Shown here in pieces: positions 1 to 11,490 of a stretch of 64,000 nucleotides of DNA. The stretch's first letter is position 1; every line of letters begins with the position of its first letter. This DNA is from Mya arenaria (taxonomy: Eukaryota; Mollusca; Bivalvia; Myida; Myidae). The stretch spans positions 1,302,001 to 1,366,000 of the forward strand of contig NC_069130.1 of assembly GCF_026914265.1 (NCBI RefSeq), written 5' to 3'. Both the position numbers and the translations under genes were made by a program. The notes under the pieces are model-generated. The model was not told where the DNA came from and did no database searches. It saw nothing but the letters and a program-made list of their open reading frames with translations.

Positions 1-295
1 GGAGGTGCTATCCCAGAGTAGGTGTTTCAGCGCTACCGATTTAGGCCGGAGAGTATTATTACGCTGGTGACACTGGGGCCGATTTCTTGAAAAGATTAAC
101 TGATCGGATTAAAAACGGGATTAAATTCGTTAAACGATTTAGCTGATCCACTTGTTTTAATCCGATTTCACGAAGCTGTGATTAGTTGATCGATATTATC
201 TTTCCGTTGATTCGCTTAAAAGGCATGAATACTCTTCAAAAGGAGAATGACCAGTAGTATATGTCATAACATTGGACCGTCTGCATAGACCGATT

Positions 296-1035
296 ATGGC
301 TGCCAAAAAACGCTCGACCAATTGGTCTGAGGAAGAAAAGAGCACAGCTCTTGAGCTGATTTCATCCAAAGGGCAAAAGCTATTTGGATCCTTTAGAGGA
401 GCTTTGCTTGGGGGGAAGGAGAAGAAGGAGTTGTGGGAGTCTATCACACAACAATTGAATGCGTAAGTTTTCAACAGCGCATTTAATGCAGACACTTGTT
501 TTCCTTCGATTTTCTTCTTAAGATCCAGTGTTGTTGTTTTGGGAGAAATTTACTGCCTTCTAAGCTCCCCTTTCTAAAATCAGTTCATTTTCCCAAAACT
601 ATTGTTGTATATGTTTTTGGAATTTGAAAGTCGTTCTTTCTGGGTCACTTTCATTATACTGGATATTTAATTATCAAAGCTTGCGGAACTTGTTCATCTT
701 ATATTATATTTACATTGTACCTTATCAATGCTGAGCTCACCCATGGTTTTGGTAAAAACATAAATATTGATTGATTTGGGCTGATGTTGATGATTGGACA
801 TAAAATTATGTAACTGGGGTGAAGTAATCATGTTATAATATCCAGGCTTTTCCTCCTTGTGATTGAGTATGTAGACTTGGCTCCAACCACAGGTAGTGCT
901 CTTCTTTTTTTGTCTACATCCTAAAATCTATAAGTAAAGAAATTTAACATCTCTGCTATTTCAGATCGAGTGTCTGTTGTCCATATAGGACATTGGAAGA
1001 GGTCAAGATAATGTACAAAAACTCGAAGGCAGCTG
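296..1035 (+). pseudogene. Myb/SANT-like DNA-binding protein of Harbinger, 5' exons only
   Basis: Exon 1 (296-462) starts with ATG and encodes a tryptophan-containing Myb/SANT-like domain (RSTNWSEEEKSTALELI, then KKELWESITQQLNA). It ends at a GC|gtaagt donor. Exon 2 (965-1035) follows a tttcag acceptor, joins in frame and gives RTLEEVKIMYKNSKA, the expected third-helix region. In Harbinger elements this protein binds the transposon ends and helps bring the nuclease into the nucleus. The remaining exons, seen in the right copy at 15216-16622, are gone because of the internal deletion near 1225, so this gene can give at most a truncated domain. Neither exon contains a stop. Confidence 0.8.
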
Positions 1036-1396
1036 GTAAGCTTAATTATATCTTTTTTAAAAGTGAAATCTAGTACATGTATGTTAATTTTGATTTAAAA
1101 CTTCACATTATGATTTCTTTACATTGTTCAGAAGATTTCAGTATGTTCAGAAGATTTCAGTAAACTGTTCAGCCATGCCAATGTTTTGTAGCTTAAATGT
1201 CTATATTTAAAAGAAAAATAGTAATAATGATATAAATCTCAAGTAATTCTGCTGCAGATTAAATGGTACATAATTGATTTTTTGAGAATAACAGAAACAA
1301 CTTTTGTTATTGTAGATACCTTTTTCAGAAAATATGATTAGTTTTATATTTCATAACCGATTGCATAAATATACAGGTTTTGACACAAATAAATAA

Positions 1397-2715
1397 ACAA
1401 TAGCTGTCACAGAGACAGCGCGCTCGACTATTCCGCCGCATTTCAGTGTAAGGATTGAAAAGTTTTGGCAATACATGCATGGATCACTGTTCGATTAGAT
1501 TTCAATGCAATACACTATGTGCTGAGATATTAACATAAATGTGGTTACATGCAAAATTTTAACCAGATTTTTTAAGTGTAATAATAAAGGGCCAATATTT
1601 GCAAAATACAGTTATCTAACTTAGTTATTCAATTAGGTTGAGTTGTTGAATACCATTGTATAAAGTCTCAATGCAATACATCAAGTTTTTGCTGAGATAT
1701 TATCCTATGTGTGCTAACATGCAAGGCCATTAACCAGAATTTCTAAGTCGCATAATAAAGGGGTAAAAATTATATAATATGAAAGATAGAGTTATCTTAC
1801 TTGATTAGATAAGAAGGTGAAATGGTTGGGAGACTGTGTGTAAAGTTTCAATGCAATACATGATGTATACGCTGAGGTATTGACTTAAAAGTGGTTACAT
1901 GCAAAACCTTAACCAGAATTTCTAATTTTAATAATAAAGGGCAATTATTTTGCATTAAATGCAAACAAGAGTTATCTAAGTTGATTAATTTAGTAGGTTG
2001 GATCATTGAGTACCATTGTATAAAGTCTCAATGCAATACCTCAAGTAGTTGCCGAGATATTAACCTATGTGTGCTTGCACGCAAAACCTTAACCAGAATT
2101 TCTAAGTCAAATAATAAAGGCCTATTATTTGCATTAAATGCAAAGTATTGTTATCTAACTTGGTTAATAAGGTAGGTTGGACGGTTGAGTAACATTGTAT
2201 CAAGTCTCAATGCAATACCTCAAGTAGTTGCCGAGATATTAACCTATGTGTGCTTGCACGCAAAACCTTAACCAGAATTTCTAAGTCAAATAATAAAGGC
2301 CTATTATTTGCATTAAATGCAAACTATTGTTATCTAACTTGGTAAATAAGGTAGGTTGGCTGGTTGAGTAACATTGTATCAAGTCTCAATGCAATACCTC
2401 AAGTAGTTGCTGAGAAATTAATCTATGTATGCTTGCACGCAAAACCTTAACCAGAATTTCTAAGTCAAATAATAAAGGCCTATTATTTGCATTACTAGTA
2501 AATGCAAACTAGAGTTATCTAACTTGGTTAATTAAGTAGGTTGGATGGTTGAGTACCATTGTATAAAGTCTCAATGCAATACCTCAAGTAGTTGCTGAGA
2601 TATTTACCTATGTGTGCTTGCACCAAAAACCTTAACCAAGGGGTGACGCCGACGCAGACGCCGAAGATTGGGTGAGTAGTATAGCTCTCCTTATTCTTTG
2701 AATAGTCGAGCTAAA
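1397..2715 (-). mobile_element. Helitron-like non-autonomous element with ~180-bp tandem core
   Basis: Read on the minus strand, the element starts near 2715 with TTTAGCTCGACTATTC followed by a GC-rich gcgtcggcgtcacc stretch. It then holds about seven tandem units of roughly 180 bp, with unit starts near 1496, 1668, 1847, 2026, 2205, 2385 and 2569 on the plus strand. It ends near 1397 with the subterminal GGAATAGTCGAGCGCG and a short hairpin (GCTGTC...GACAGC). The subterminal inverted repeat GCTCGACTATTC / GAATAGTCGAGC and the 3' hairpin fit Helentron-type or 'pearl'-like bivalve elements. That class assignment is inference. It sits in a HARBI1 intron and is shared with the right copy (10359-11490). 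Confidence 0.65.
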
Positions 2716-2759
2716 CATAAGCATCTATAATCTACATAAAAGTAGTGTATGTGAAGTAC

Positions 2760-5035
2760 CTTTCTTGAGGTCCTGTTCTAGGATTCAGGTATGATGTGAG
2801 AAGGTATGGCTTACAGCCATACCCACTGTCTCCCAGTATGTACCCATTATGTTGGCCTACAATACAACATCAAGCAAATTATAACAAATGGTCAGTGTTC
2901 TTTTTCCAAGATTGATTTTAAAATATTGCAAATTAATACTGTTATTTCATAATCTATAAATCCACCGTTCGTGTGTGTGTGTATATATGTGTGTGTGTGT
3001 CTTTAGACCTTGCGTTATGAGGCAGCCAGGGATCGAACAAATGACCTCCCGCTCCATAGGCGGATGTATAACCACTAGGCCACGGAGACAGTTAATCAAG
3101 ATTGGATAAAAGAAAATTTTCTTAGACAAAATAAAAAAATATTGACCAGACATTTTAATAAACGGCCTAAGTTTATCATATAACATCATAATACCTCTTG
3201 GAAAGGTTAGAAAGTTAAACAAAACAAAAATCACTCCAGGTACCTTGCTCTAATTCTGAAGCAAGGCGTGACTTTTTGAATATTCTGGAGTCGTGGACAC
3301 TTCCTGGCCACTTGGCAACAACATTCATAAAACGAAGCTTTGCATCACAAACCATCTGAAATAGTGCACATACAACAGTAGTAAAACTTGTCTTCAAAGC
3401 TGCACCCTCACAAATTGATCTTTTGGTAAACCGTCTTCAAATCTTATAGAGAAAAAAATATAATTTGAGGTCAAATATGTAATGCTATGGACAGGTGCCT
3501 TACCCTAATGGAAGAAATTTATGAATAATACATGAACGACCTTAGTACAATAAAACACACTTCGGTTGTCCGGTTTGTAACTTGCTTCTCATCTGGTCAA
3601 CCCTGGCTCGATTTCCCAGCTTGGGTGCATGACTGCATCATGCCAGTGCATCAGTGTGAGATAGATTAGTGGATACCAAGTAAGACAATTGTATTCTCCA
3701 GGTACTCCGGACTCCCAAACAACATAAGACCACACTCTCTCATAAAATTCTGCCAGCGAGAATGAATAATATAATGCTTATTAATTAGTTTTAAAATCAT
3801 GTTAAAATGAATAAGTTTAAACTATAACAAACTCATCACAACTTCCTTCCATGTACCTGCACATTGATCGAATGATACCCTTTCCTGTTTACATAATCGG
3901 CTTCAAACTCATGAGGCGCTCGTACACGTACTTGAGTACCGTCTATCAAACAAATGATATTTGGAAATCCTGAAATTTTATTAGGTTATTTAGAACAACA
4001 TTATATTTACATCATTTTTATTAATACTTAATAGTTACTGTACATGGTGTGTTTGCGGGATAAGAACCAGCTACCTGTTACACTCTGCTGATTTAGTAAA
4101 GAGTCATACTAATGTTTATTCAGTTGTGGATTTGAGTGCATTTTTCCTCCCATGTTTCTTTATACTAGAAAAAACCAGGGAGTGAGCAGTCTGCAAGGTG
4201 TGGAGCTCTGATCATAGCAACAATATCAGCAAACCCGTCAGTTGGTTCTTACCCACATACATGCATCACTTTGATAAATACTAATGTACACATCCTTTAG
4301 AATTTTTCAGAGTGCTGTCAAAAATGTGGATGGAATAGTTAACAAGTTATTTACTTACACCAATTCCGGGGATAGAACATTTACAATAGCATATCAATCT
4401 CATTTACTTTCATCTTTCATCACAGCAATGTGTTCCAATACAATTAGAAAAGAATAGCATCTAATTGCTAGAAACATGATTGGTTTGTCAGAATAATCGA
4501 AATCAAATTGAAAAAAATCATCACTTTTGCAATCATCACTGGCTAAGTTTTTTTTAGATGTATACAGTACACTTCACATGATATTATTGTGTTTTACAGT
4601 TAGCTAAATCGACTAATAAATGATGGAAAAATACTTCCTTAGGTATAAAAGGTTAAAAATCGTTCGACAATGTTTGACAGCTGCTTCACTTCCGCCACTT
4701 CCGGTCCGGTGGTTACAGGAACTACCGAATTTTATATTCACAGGAAGGAAATACATCGATAATGTTATAATATATAAATAAGTATATAATTCTTACCTAC
4801 CCGCAAGTGCATAAAATTCCGCCTTGCACACACCGACATCTCTCCGAAATGACACGACCCTCTTGGCAAGCCTAGCCATAATTATGATAACCCTACGCAC
4901 TGCGCGACACACAGATGAAGTCGAAAGTCCATGAACATCGCCGATTACGGTGTAATGGGAACTACTGGCCACAAAGTGGAGTGTTACTAATACACTCAGA
5001 AGAGGGGGTAGGGGACAAGAACGCTGAGTTGCCCT
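2760..5035 (-). pseudogene. HARBI1-like Harbinger nuclease, exons A-D, C-terminus deleted
   Basis: Four exons read on the minus strand with matching phases. Exon A (4801-5035) encodes TLHFVASSSHYTVIGDVHG and SVCRAVRRV, the N-terminal helical region. Exon B (3857-3969) encodes the LIDGTQVRV motif holding the first catalytic Asp. Exon C (3244-3355) encodes KWPGSVHDSRIF. Exon D (2760-2856) encodes YILGDSGYGCKPYLLT with the second catalytic Asp. Donors and acceptors are canonical. No stop or frameshift was seen in these exons. No in-frame ATG precedes exon A (a stop lies just upstream), so an earlier exon may be missing. The final exon with the catalytic Glu, seen at 11755 in the other copy, has been deleted, so this copy cannot encode a complete DDE nuclease. 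Confidence 0.85.
3000..3092 (-). repeat. tRNA-derived SINE head
   Basis: On the minus strand this reads as a tRNA-like sequence with an A-box region (GTGGCCTAGTGGTTAT), an anticodon-like stem CCGCC...GGCGG-type and a B-box (TTCGATCCC). It is followed by a (TG)n tract at 2972-3001. The same unit is present at 9978-10065 in the other Harbinger copy, so it was inserted before the two copies parted. Acceptor-stem pairing is poor, which favours a SINE head over a working tRNA gene. Confidence 0.6.
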
Positions 5036-5079
5036 CTCAGTAAATCATACAATGAAGATATGAATTTCATAAACTTATG

Positions 5080-6140
5080 ACATGCGGTTGACCAGTTCAG
5101 AAATCGCTATGGCTGAGCGAGATATTGTCACTGAAAAGATGGATGGGGTGTACCGTCTGTGAACCTCAACAATGGATGAGTAAGATGTTTTGACTGAGAT
5201 CAAAGGATGGGAACACCTTTCAATTACCAACACGCTGGTTGAGAGATTGAAACTAAAATATATATACAGGAATTGTGTGACAGGTGAACTCTTGTGCCAT
5301 GCAACACCACTTTTTTGTAAATTAAGAAGTTGGGCGGGGAGGGTGCGGGAGGGGTATCCCCTCCTGCCAAGTGAGACCATGGCGGAGCGCAAGATTATGA
5401 CTGAAAAGATCAATGGACGGTTGTGGTCCGACACCATGTGAATGATAAAGATTGTATGTAACATTAAAATATTTAATATGTAAAAATATACGACCAAAAG
5501 TGGATTATTTGTTTATAATATGTATCATAGAGTACACAGTGACAAACACATTTTCTATAATTCTCAGACGAAGAGCTCATCCAAGGGACCGAATCGCCCC
5601 AATCAGATAACTCGACTGGCCACAACTGCAGTCCAAATACCAGGTAACTGAAATGCAGCACCACTTTTTTGTGACAGATGTTATTAAATCAGGAAGATGG
5701 AAGGGGAGGGTGCGGGAGGGGTTTCCCCTCCTGCCAAAAAAAACCCCATGGCGGAGCGCAAGATTATGACTGAAAAGATAATTGGACGGTTGCGGTCCAA
5801 CACCATGGCTTTGTGAGCTATTGTGACTGTAAAGATGAATGGTTTTGCTTTGATCCACAGATTGTGTGAAAGATTGCAAATAAATAGTGCCGAGTGAGCC
5901 CTCGTGCCAAGCAAAACTATGGGAGATTAGAGATTGTGACTGAATATGTTGAGAGGAAGGCTGACACCATAAGAGTGCAAGATTGTGATTGAAAGACAAA
6001 TCGGCAAATGCGGGTTGATGGTTTTGCTGTGGGCCACAGATCGTGTGAAATATTGTAACTAAATAGTCAGTCCAGGGTGTGGAGAAGGCGAACCATCCTG
6101 CCAATCAACCTCCATGACTGAGTGAGAGTTGCCATACCCT
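5080..6140. repeat. Degenerate tandem/dispersed repeat cluster
   Basis: A motif of the type gcgcaagattatgactgaaaag followed by atggacggttg recurs in diverged form near 5127, 5180, 5390, 5765, 5825, 5935 and 5985. A longer module (gggagggtgcgggagggg ... cctcctgccaa) appears twice, near 5335-5430 and 5700-5810. Open frames here on either strand are by-products of the repeats. No gene was recognised. Confidence 0.6.
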
Positions 6141-6194
6141 TACAATGAAACAACATGGCTTTGTGAGAGAATCATCAATGTTACTAAAATACAC

Positions 6195-6450
6195 TTACTT
6201 TACAGGTGCACCTGTATGTTATCAAGCTGTGCAATTCTTTATTCATACGTTCTATATGTTCTATATATATTTTAAAACTTTAAAAAGGAGGTGCACCTCT
6301 TACATAAATACAACTGCACCTCTATATTTAAGATGGAGGTGCACATCTTTAATATACAACTTCACCTCTATATTTAGACCGTCATGCCTTTTCTTAGACC
6401 TGCACCTTAAAAAATTAGGTGCAACTCCATTTTTTCAATTTACATCGCCG
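6195..6450. repeat. Degenerate repeat with GTGCACCT motifs in both orientations
   Basis: Copies of aggtgcac and gtgcacct alternate with AT-rich spacers (ctatatttaga) near 6205, 6287, 6327, 6345 and 6400. Because the core is itself near-palindromic, the stretch can fold in several ways. The origin is unknown. Confidence 0.4.
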
Positions 6451-6669
6451 TTTAGTAATTTTTCCACCCAAATGGTAAGTCAAACTGTACTGGCTTGCTC
6501 ACACTCAATTTCATGGTCAAGTTTGTTATAAAATTGCCATTGTGTCAAAATTTCTGCTTGTTAATAAGTAAAACAGTCCTAAAGAAGTTTGTGTTGTTGA
6601 CAGTAAATACTGTAAACACTCTCTGCGATTCACTCAAGTCTGCATGCGATAATGCACCAGTCAAGTGTA

Positions 6670-6687
6670 CCCCCCCCCCCCCCCCCC
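6670..6687. repeat. Poly-C tract (18 C)
   Basis: An uninterrupted run of 18 C followed by agggcgggg. It is a likely site of length variation and sequencing error. Confidence 0.9.
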
Positions 6688-6889
6688 AGGGCGGGGAATA
6701 GTGGGGACTTTGACATTTGGTACAGCCAACCCTGGCTAAAATCCCCGCCCTGTGTGGACGAACAGATGGTAAGATCCCTGCCAAATGCCCCTGCACCCCA
6801 GGGACCCTAGGTAAGGCCCATTACCCGTTATACTTAAAGCGAAGACAAAACCACCGCATTCACCCGGCACTGAGGGCCACCTGAAAAGT

Positions 6890-7716
6890 AAACAGTTTGA
6901 CTGTTAACACTCTAGAGGTCACAGTTTGGGCAATATCTTAATGAAACTTGGTCAGAATGTTACTCTCAATAAAATCTTGGACGAGTTCGATATTGGGTCA
7001 GCTGGGGTTAAAAACTAGGTCACCCGGTCAAATTAAAGGAAAAGCTTGTTAACACTATAGCATTCACATTTATGACTGTATCTTCAGGAAACTTGGTCAG
7101 AATGTTAATATTGATAATCTCTAGGTCAAGTTCGAATCTGGGTCAAGTGTGGTCAAAAACTCGGTCACCTGGACACATTGAAGGAAAAGCTTGTTAATAC
7201 TCTAGGCCCCAATTTCTCGAAACTTCTTAAGATTAATACGCTTAAGTAGCTTTTAATATTTCAATTACTCAAAATACATACTTGAATGGAATTTTGATAA
7301 ATGAAAAATGGTTTAATGTAACTAACATATAGATAATTCCTATCTTAAGTATAAAAACTCTTAAAGAAGTAAATATTATCCAAATTATTGAAAACCAAAA
7401 ATAGTGAGTTTAGCTTAATCCGGTTATAAGGGACTTAAGAAGTTTTGAGAAATTGAGGCCTGAGGTCTCATTTTCGACTGTATCTTCCTGAAAGTTGGTC
7501 AGAATGTTTATATTGATTAGCTCTAGGCCAAGTTCGATCTTGGTCATGTGCAGTCAAAAACTAGGTCACCAAGTCAAGTAATAGAAAAAGCATGTTAACA
7601 CTCTAGAGGTCACATTTATGACCATATGTTCATGGAACTTGATCAGATTGTTATTCTTGATGATCTGTATTGGATTAGATGAGCGATACAGGGCCTTCAG
7701 GGCCCTCTTGTTTTTT
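6890..7716 (+). mobile_element. Helitron-like tandem-repeat element with 3' hairpin
   Basis: A unit of roughly 148 bp recurs near 6912, 7060, 7465 and 7608 (recognisable by aaacttggtcagaatgtt, then ctaggtcacc, then aaaagc.tgttaacactcta). The array ends with gagcgatacagggcc, a short hairpin (GGGCC ttca GGGCCC) and CTCTTGTTT. From memory, similar repeats with this 3' end are widespread in bivalves. The left boundary is uncertain. A separate small inverted-repeat element splits it at 7205-7461. Confidence 0.55.
7205..7461. mobile_element. MITE with ~27-bp terminal inverted repeats
   Basis: The left end reads ggccccaatttctcgaaa then cttcttaag. The right end is its near-perfect reverse complement (cttaagaagttttgag then aaattgaggcc). 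The ~257-bp body is AT-rich and non-coding. It interrupts one unit of the tandem repeat: sequence before it ends in aatactcta and sequence after it resumes at gaggtc, as in the intact units. The target-site duplication could not be settled (3 bp or TA-like). Confidence 0.75.
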
Positions 7717-9977
7717 TAACTGTTATAGATGTATAATTCAGTTTAAAGACTCATACTTTAAATAATTAAATATTTTCATACTTTCTGCATACATCGTTAT
7801 ATTCAATGATGGAATGGTGCTAACAACATCAACTACAGGGAATTTATATTCATTTCAAACTGCTGAGGTGGTCACACCATTTTTCCAGGTTATTTGCAGA
7901 ACCTTAAAAATCTAAAATATACACAATGCTGTTTAATATATTAAAATAGTTTAGTACAGGTTAATTGTCAGATAACCCTAATAATCAGTTTTAAGTAAAC
8001 TCAATCTGATTCGTTTACCTTCTTATGTTTAAAGTAGGAATTATTTATTTGTACTGTAAATGCTTGTATGATATTCAGTATTAGGTAAATTAATATACTT
8101 GTGTTTGTTATTATGAGTTTTTTCAAACAATAAAATATTAAATTTGCTTTGCATTGCCTTAACCTTACTTGTTATGCACCTTAATAATCTAATTGGTGTA
8201 GTCAAAGTCATAGTATGTCATATAAAATGAATTTTGCCTTTGACACTTGTTTACCTAAGAAGAAATGTACTGCATTAGCAGTTTCTGCAGTTGATAACAT
8301 ACCTAGAGCCCGTCCAGGGCAGTGCCTTATTTCATATTATATAATAACATTATCGATGTATTTCCTTCCTGTGAATATAAAATTCGGTAGTTCCTGTAAC
8401 AACCGGACCGGAAGTGGCGGAAGTGAAGCAGCTGTCAAACATTGTCGAACGATTTTTAAAATTTTATACCTAAGGAAGTATTTTTCCATCATTTATTAGT
8501 CGATTTAGCTAACTGTAAAACACAATAATATCATGTGAAGTGTACTGTATACATCTAAAAAAAACTTAGCCAGTGATAATTGCAAAATTGATGATTTTTT
8601 TCAATTTGATTTCGATTATTCTGACAAACCAATCATGTTTCTAGCATTTAGATGCTATTCTTTTCTAATTGTATTGGAACAAATTGCTCAAGATGAAAGT
8701 GAATGAGATTGATATGCCATTGTAAATGTTCGATCCCCGGAATTGGTGTAAGTAAATAACTTGTTAACTATTCCATCCACATTTTTTGACAGTACTCTGA
8801 AAAATTCTAAAGGATGTGTACATTAGTATTTATCAAAGTGATGCTTGTATGTGGGTAAGAACCAACTGACGGGTTTGCTTATATTGTTGCTATGATCAGA
8901 GCTCCACACCAAGTAGACTGCTCACTCCCTGGTTACTTCTAGTATAAAGAAACATGGGAGGAAAAATGCACTCAAAGTGGGGCTCAAATCCACAACTGAA
9001 TAAACATTAGCATGACTCTTTATTAAATCAGCAGCGTGTAACAGGTAGCTGGTTCGTATCCCGCAAACACACCATGTACAGTACTTATTAATTATTAATG
9101 AAAATGATGTAAATATAATGTTATTCTAAATAACCTACTAAAATTTCAGGATTTCCAAATGTCATTGGTTTGATAGACGGTACTCAAGTACGTGTACGAG
9201 CCCCTCATGAGTTTGAAGCCGATTATGTAAACAGGAAAGGGTATCATTCGATCAATGTGCAGGTACATGGAAGGAAGTTGTGATGAGTTTGTTATAGTTT
9301 AAACTTATTCATTTTACAATGATTGTAAAACTAATTATTAAGCATTATATTATTCATTCTCGCTGGCAGGATTTTATGAGAGAGTGTGGTCTTATGTTGT
9401 TTGGGAGTCCGGAGTACCTGGAGAATACAATTGTCTTACTTGGTATCCACTAATCTATCTCACACTGATGCACTGGCATGATACAGTCATGCACCTAAGC
9501 TGGGAAATCGAGCCAGGGTTGACCAGATGAGAAGCAAGTCGCATACCGGACAACCAAAGTGTGTTTTATCGTACTAAGGTCTTTCATGTATTATTCATAA
9601 ATTTCTTCCATACGGGTAAGGCACCTGTCCATAGCATTACATATTTGACCTCAAATTTGTGAGGGTGCAGCTTTGAAGACAAGTTTTACTACTGTTGTGT
9701 GTGCACTATTTCAGATGGTTTGTGATGCAAAGCTTCGTTTTATGAATGTTGTTGCCAAGTGGCCAGGAAGTGTCCACGACTCCAGAATATTCAAAGAGTC
9801 ACGCCTTGCTTCAAAATTAGAGCAAGGTACCTGGAGTGATTTTTGTTTTGTTTAACTTTCTAACCTTTTCAAGAGGTATTATGATGTTATATGATAAACT
9901 TAGGCCGTTCATTAAAATGTCAGGTCAATATTTTTTTTATTTTGTCTAAGAAAATTTTCTTTTATCCAATCTTGATT

Positions 9978-10065
9978 AACTGTCTCCGTGGCCTTATGGT
10001 TATGCATCCGCCTATGGAGCGGGAGGTCATTGGTTCGATCCCTGGCTGCCTCATAACGCAAGGTC
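9978..10065 (+). repeat. tRNA-derived SINE head (second copy)
   Basis: The sequence runs from gtctccgtggccttatgg through ccgcctatggagcggg to ggttcgatccctggc. It has A- and B-box-like elements and a seven-base anticodon-like loop between CCGC and GCGG. It is followed by (AC)n and (AT)n at 10072-10103. Its position matches the copy at 3000-3092. Confidence 0.6.
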
Positions 10066-10358
10066 TAACGACACACACACACACACATATATACACACAC
10101 ACATGAAAGGTGGATTTATAGATTATGAAATAACAGTATTAATTTGCAATATTTTAAAATCAATCTTGGAAACAGAACACTGACCATTTGTTATAATTTG
10201 CTTGATGTTATATTGTAGGCCAACATAATGGGTACATACTGGGAGACAGTGGATATGGCTGTAAGCCATACCTTCTCACACCATATCTGAATCCAAGAAC
10301 AGGACCTCAAGAAAGGTACTTCACATACACTACTTTTATGTAGATTATAGATGCTTAT

Positions 10359-11490
10359 TTTTAGCTCGACTAATCGAAGAATAAGGAGAGCTATACTACT
10401 CACCCAATCTTCTGCGTCGGCGTCACCCCTTGGTTAAGGTTTATGGTGCAAGCACACATAGGTAAATATCTCAGCAACTACTTGAGGTATTGCATTGGGA
10501 CTTTATACAATGGTACTCAACCATCCAACCTACTTAATTAACCAAGTTAGATAACTCTAGTTTGCATTTAATGCAAAAAATAGGCCTTTATTATTTGACT
10601 TAGAAATTCTGGTAAAGGTTTTGCGTGCAAGCACATATATATTAATATCTCAGCAACTACTTGAGGTATTGCGTTGAGACTTGATACAATGTTACTCAAC
10701 CGTCCAACCTACCTTATTAACCAAGTTAGATAACAATACTTTGCATTTAATGCAAATAATAGGCCTTTATTTATTATTTGACTTAGAAATTCTGGTTAAG
10801 GTTTTGCGTGCAAGCACACATAGGTTAATATCTCAGCAACTACTTGAGGTATTGCATTGAGACTTTATACAATGGTACTCAATGATCCAACCTACTAAAT
10901 TAATCAACTTAGATAACTCTAGTTTGCATTTAATGCAAAATAATTGCCCTTTATTATTAAAATTAGAAATTCTGGTTAAGGTTTTGCATGTAACCACTTT
11001 TAAGTCAATACCTCAGCGAATACATCATGTTTTGCCATGAAACTTTACACACAGGCTTCAAACATTTAACATTCTTATTTAATCAAGTAAGATAACTCTA
11101 TCTTTCATATTATATAATTTTTACCCCTTTATTATGCGACTTAGAAATTCTGGTTAAGGTCTTGCATGTTAGCACACATAGGATAATATCTAAGCAACAA
11201 CTTGATGTATTGCATTGAGACTTTATACAATGGTATTCAACTACCCAACCTAATTGAATAACCAAGTTAGATAACTGTATTTTGCAAATAATGGTCCTTT
11301 ATTATTACACTTAAAAAATCTGGTTAAAATTTTGCATGTAACCACATTTATGTTAATATCTCAGCACATAGTGTATTGCATTGAAATCTAATCGAACAGT
11401 GATCCATGCATGTTTTGCCAAAACTTTTCAATCCTTACACTGAAAAGCGCCGGAATAGTCGTGCGCGCTGTCTCTGTGACAGCTATTGTT
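10359..11490 (+). mobile_element. Helitron-like element with ~180-bp tandem core, right copy
   Basis: It begins with TTTTTAGCTCGACTAATC followed by a gcgtcggcgtcacc segment, continues with about six tandem units of roughly 180 bp, and ends with GGAATAGTCGTGCGCGCTG, the hairpin CTGTCtctgtGACAG and tattgttt. It lies in the intron between HARBI1 exons D and E. One unit carries an extra ATTT in its AT stretch relative to the left copy. Confidence 0.65.

Larger units (their letters stand above)
76..5060. mobile_element. PIF/Harbinger DNA transposon, left copy, internally deleted
   Basis: This stretch matches the reverse complement of 8330-17842, so the two copies form a large inverted repeat. It carries the first two exons of a Myb/SANT-like gene on the plus strand and four exons of a HARBI1-like nuclease on the minus strand, the two-gene layout known for Harbinger elements. 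Homology to the other copy starts near 76, beside a sequence reading ggccgatttcttgaaaag, and stops near 4775. HARBI1 coding continues here to 5035, so the break reflects loss in the other copy. Near 1225 the sequence jumps from the counterpart of 16720 to that of 11665, so about 5 kb is missing, including the last HARBI1 exon and Myb exons 3-6. A second terminal inverted repeat was not found. The right boundary is approximate. Confidence 0.85.

Noticed and set aside
3000..3092. Genuine tRNA gene
   Set aside because: Acceptor stem pairing is poor, the unit is duplicated within transposon copies and is followed by a simple repeat, so a SINE head is more likely.
5577..6104. Minus-strand 175-codon frame
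   Set aside because: It spans the degenerate repeat cluster; the peptide follows the repeat period and has no domain.
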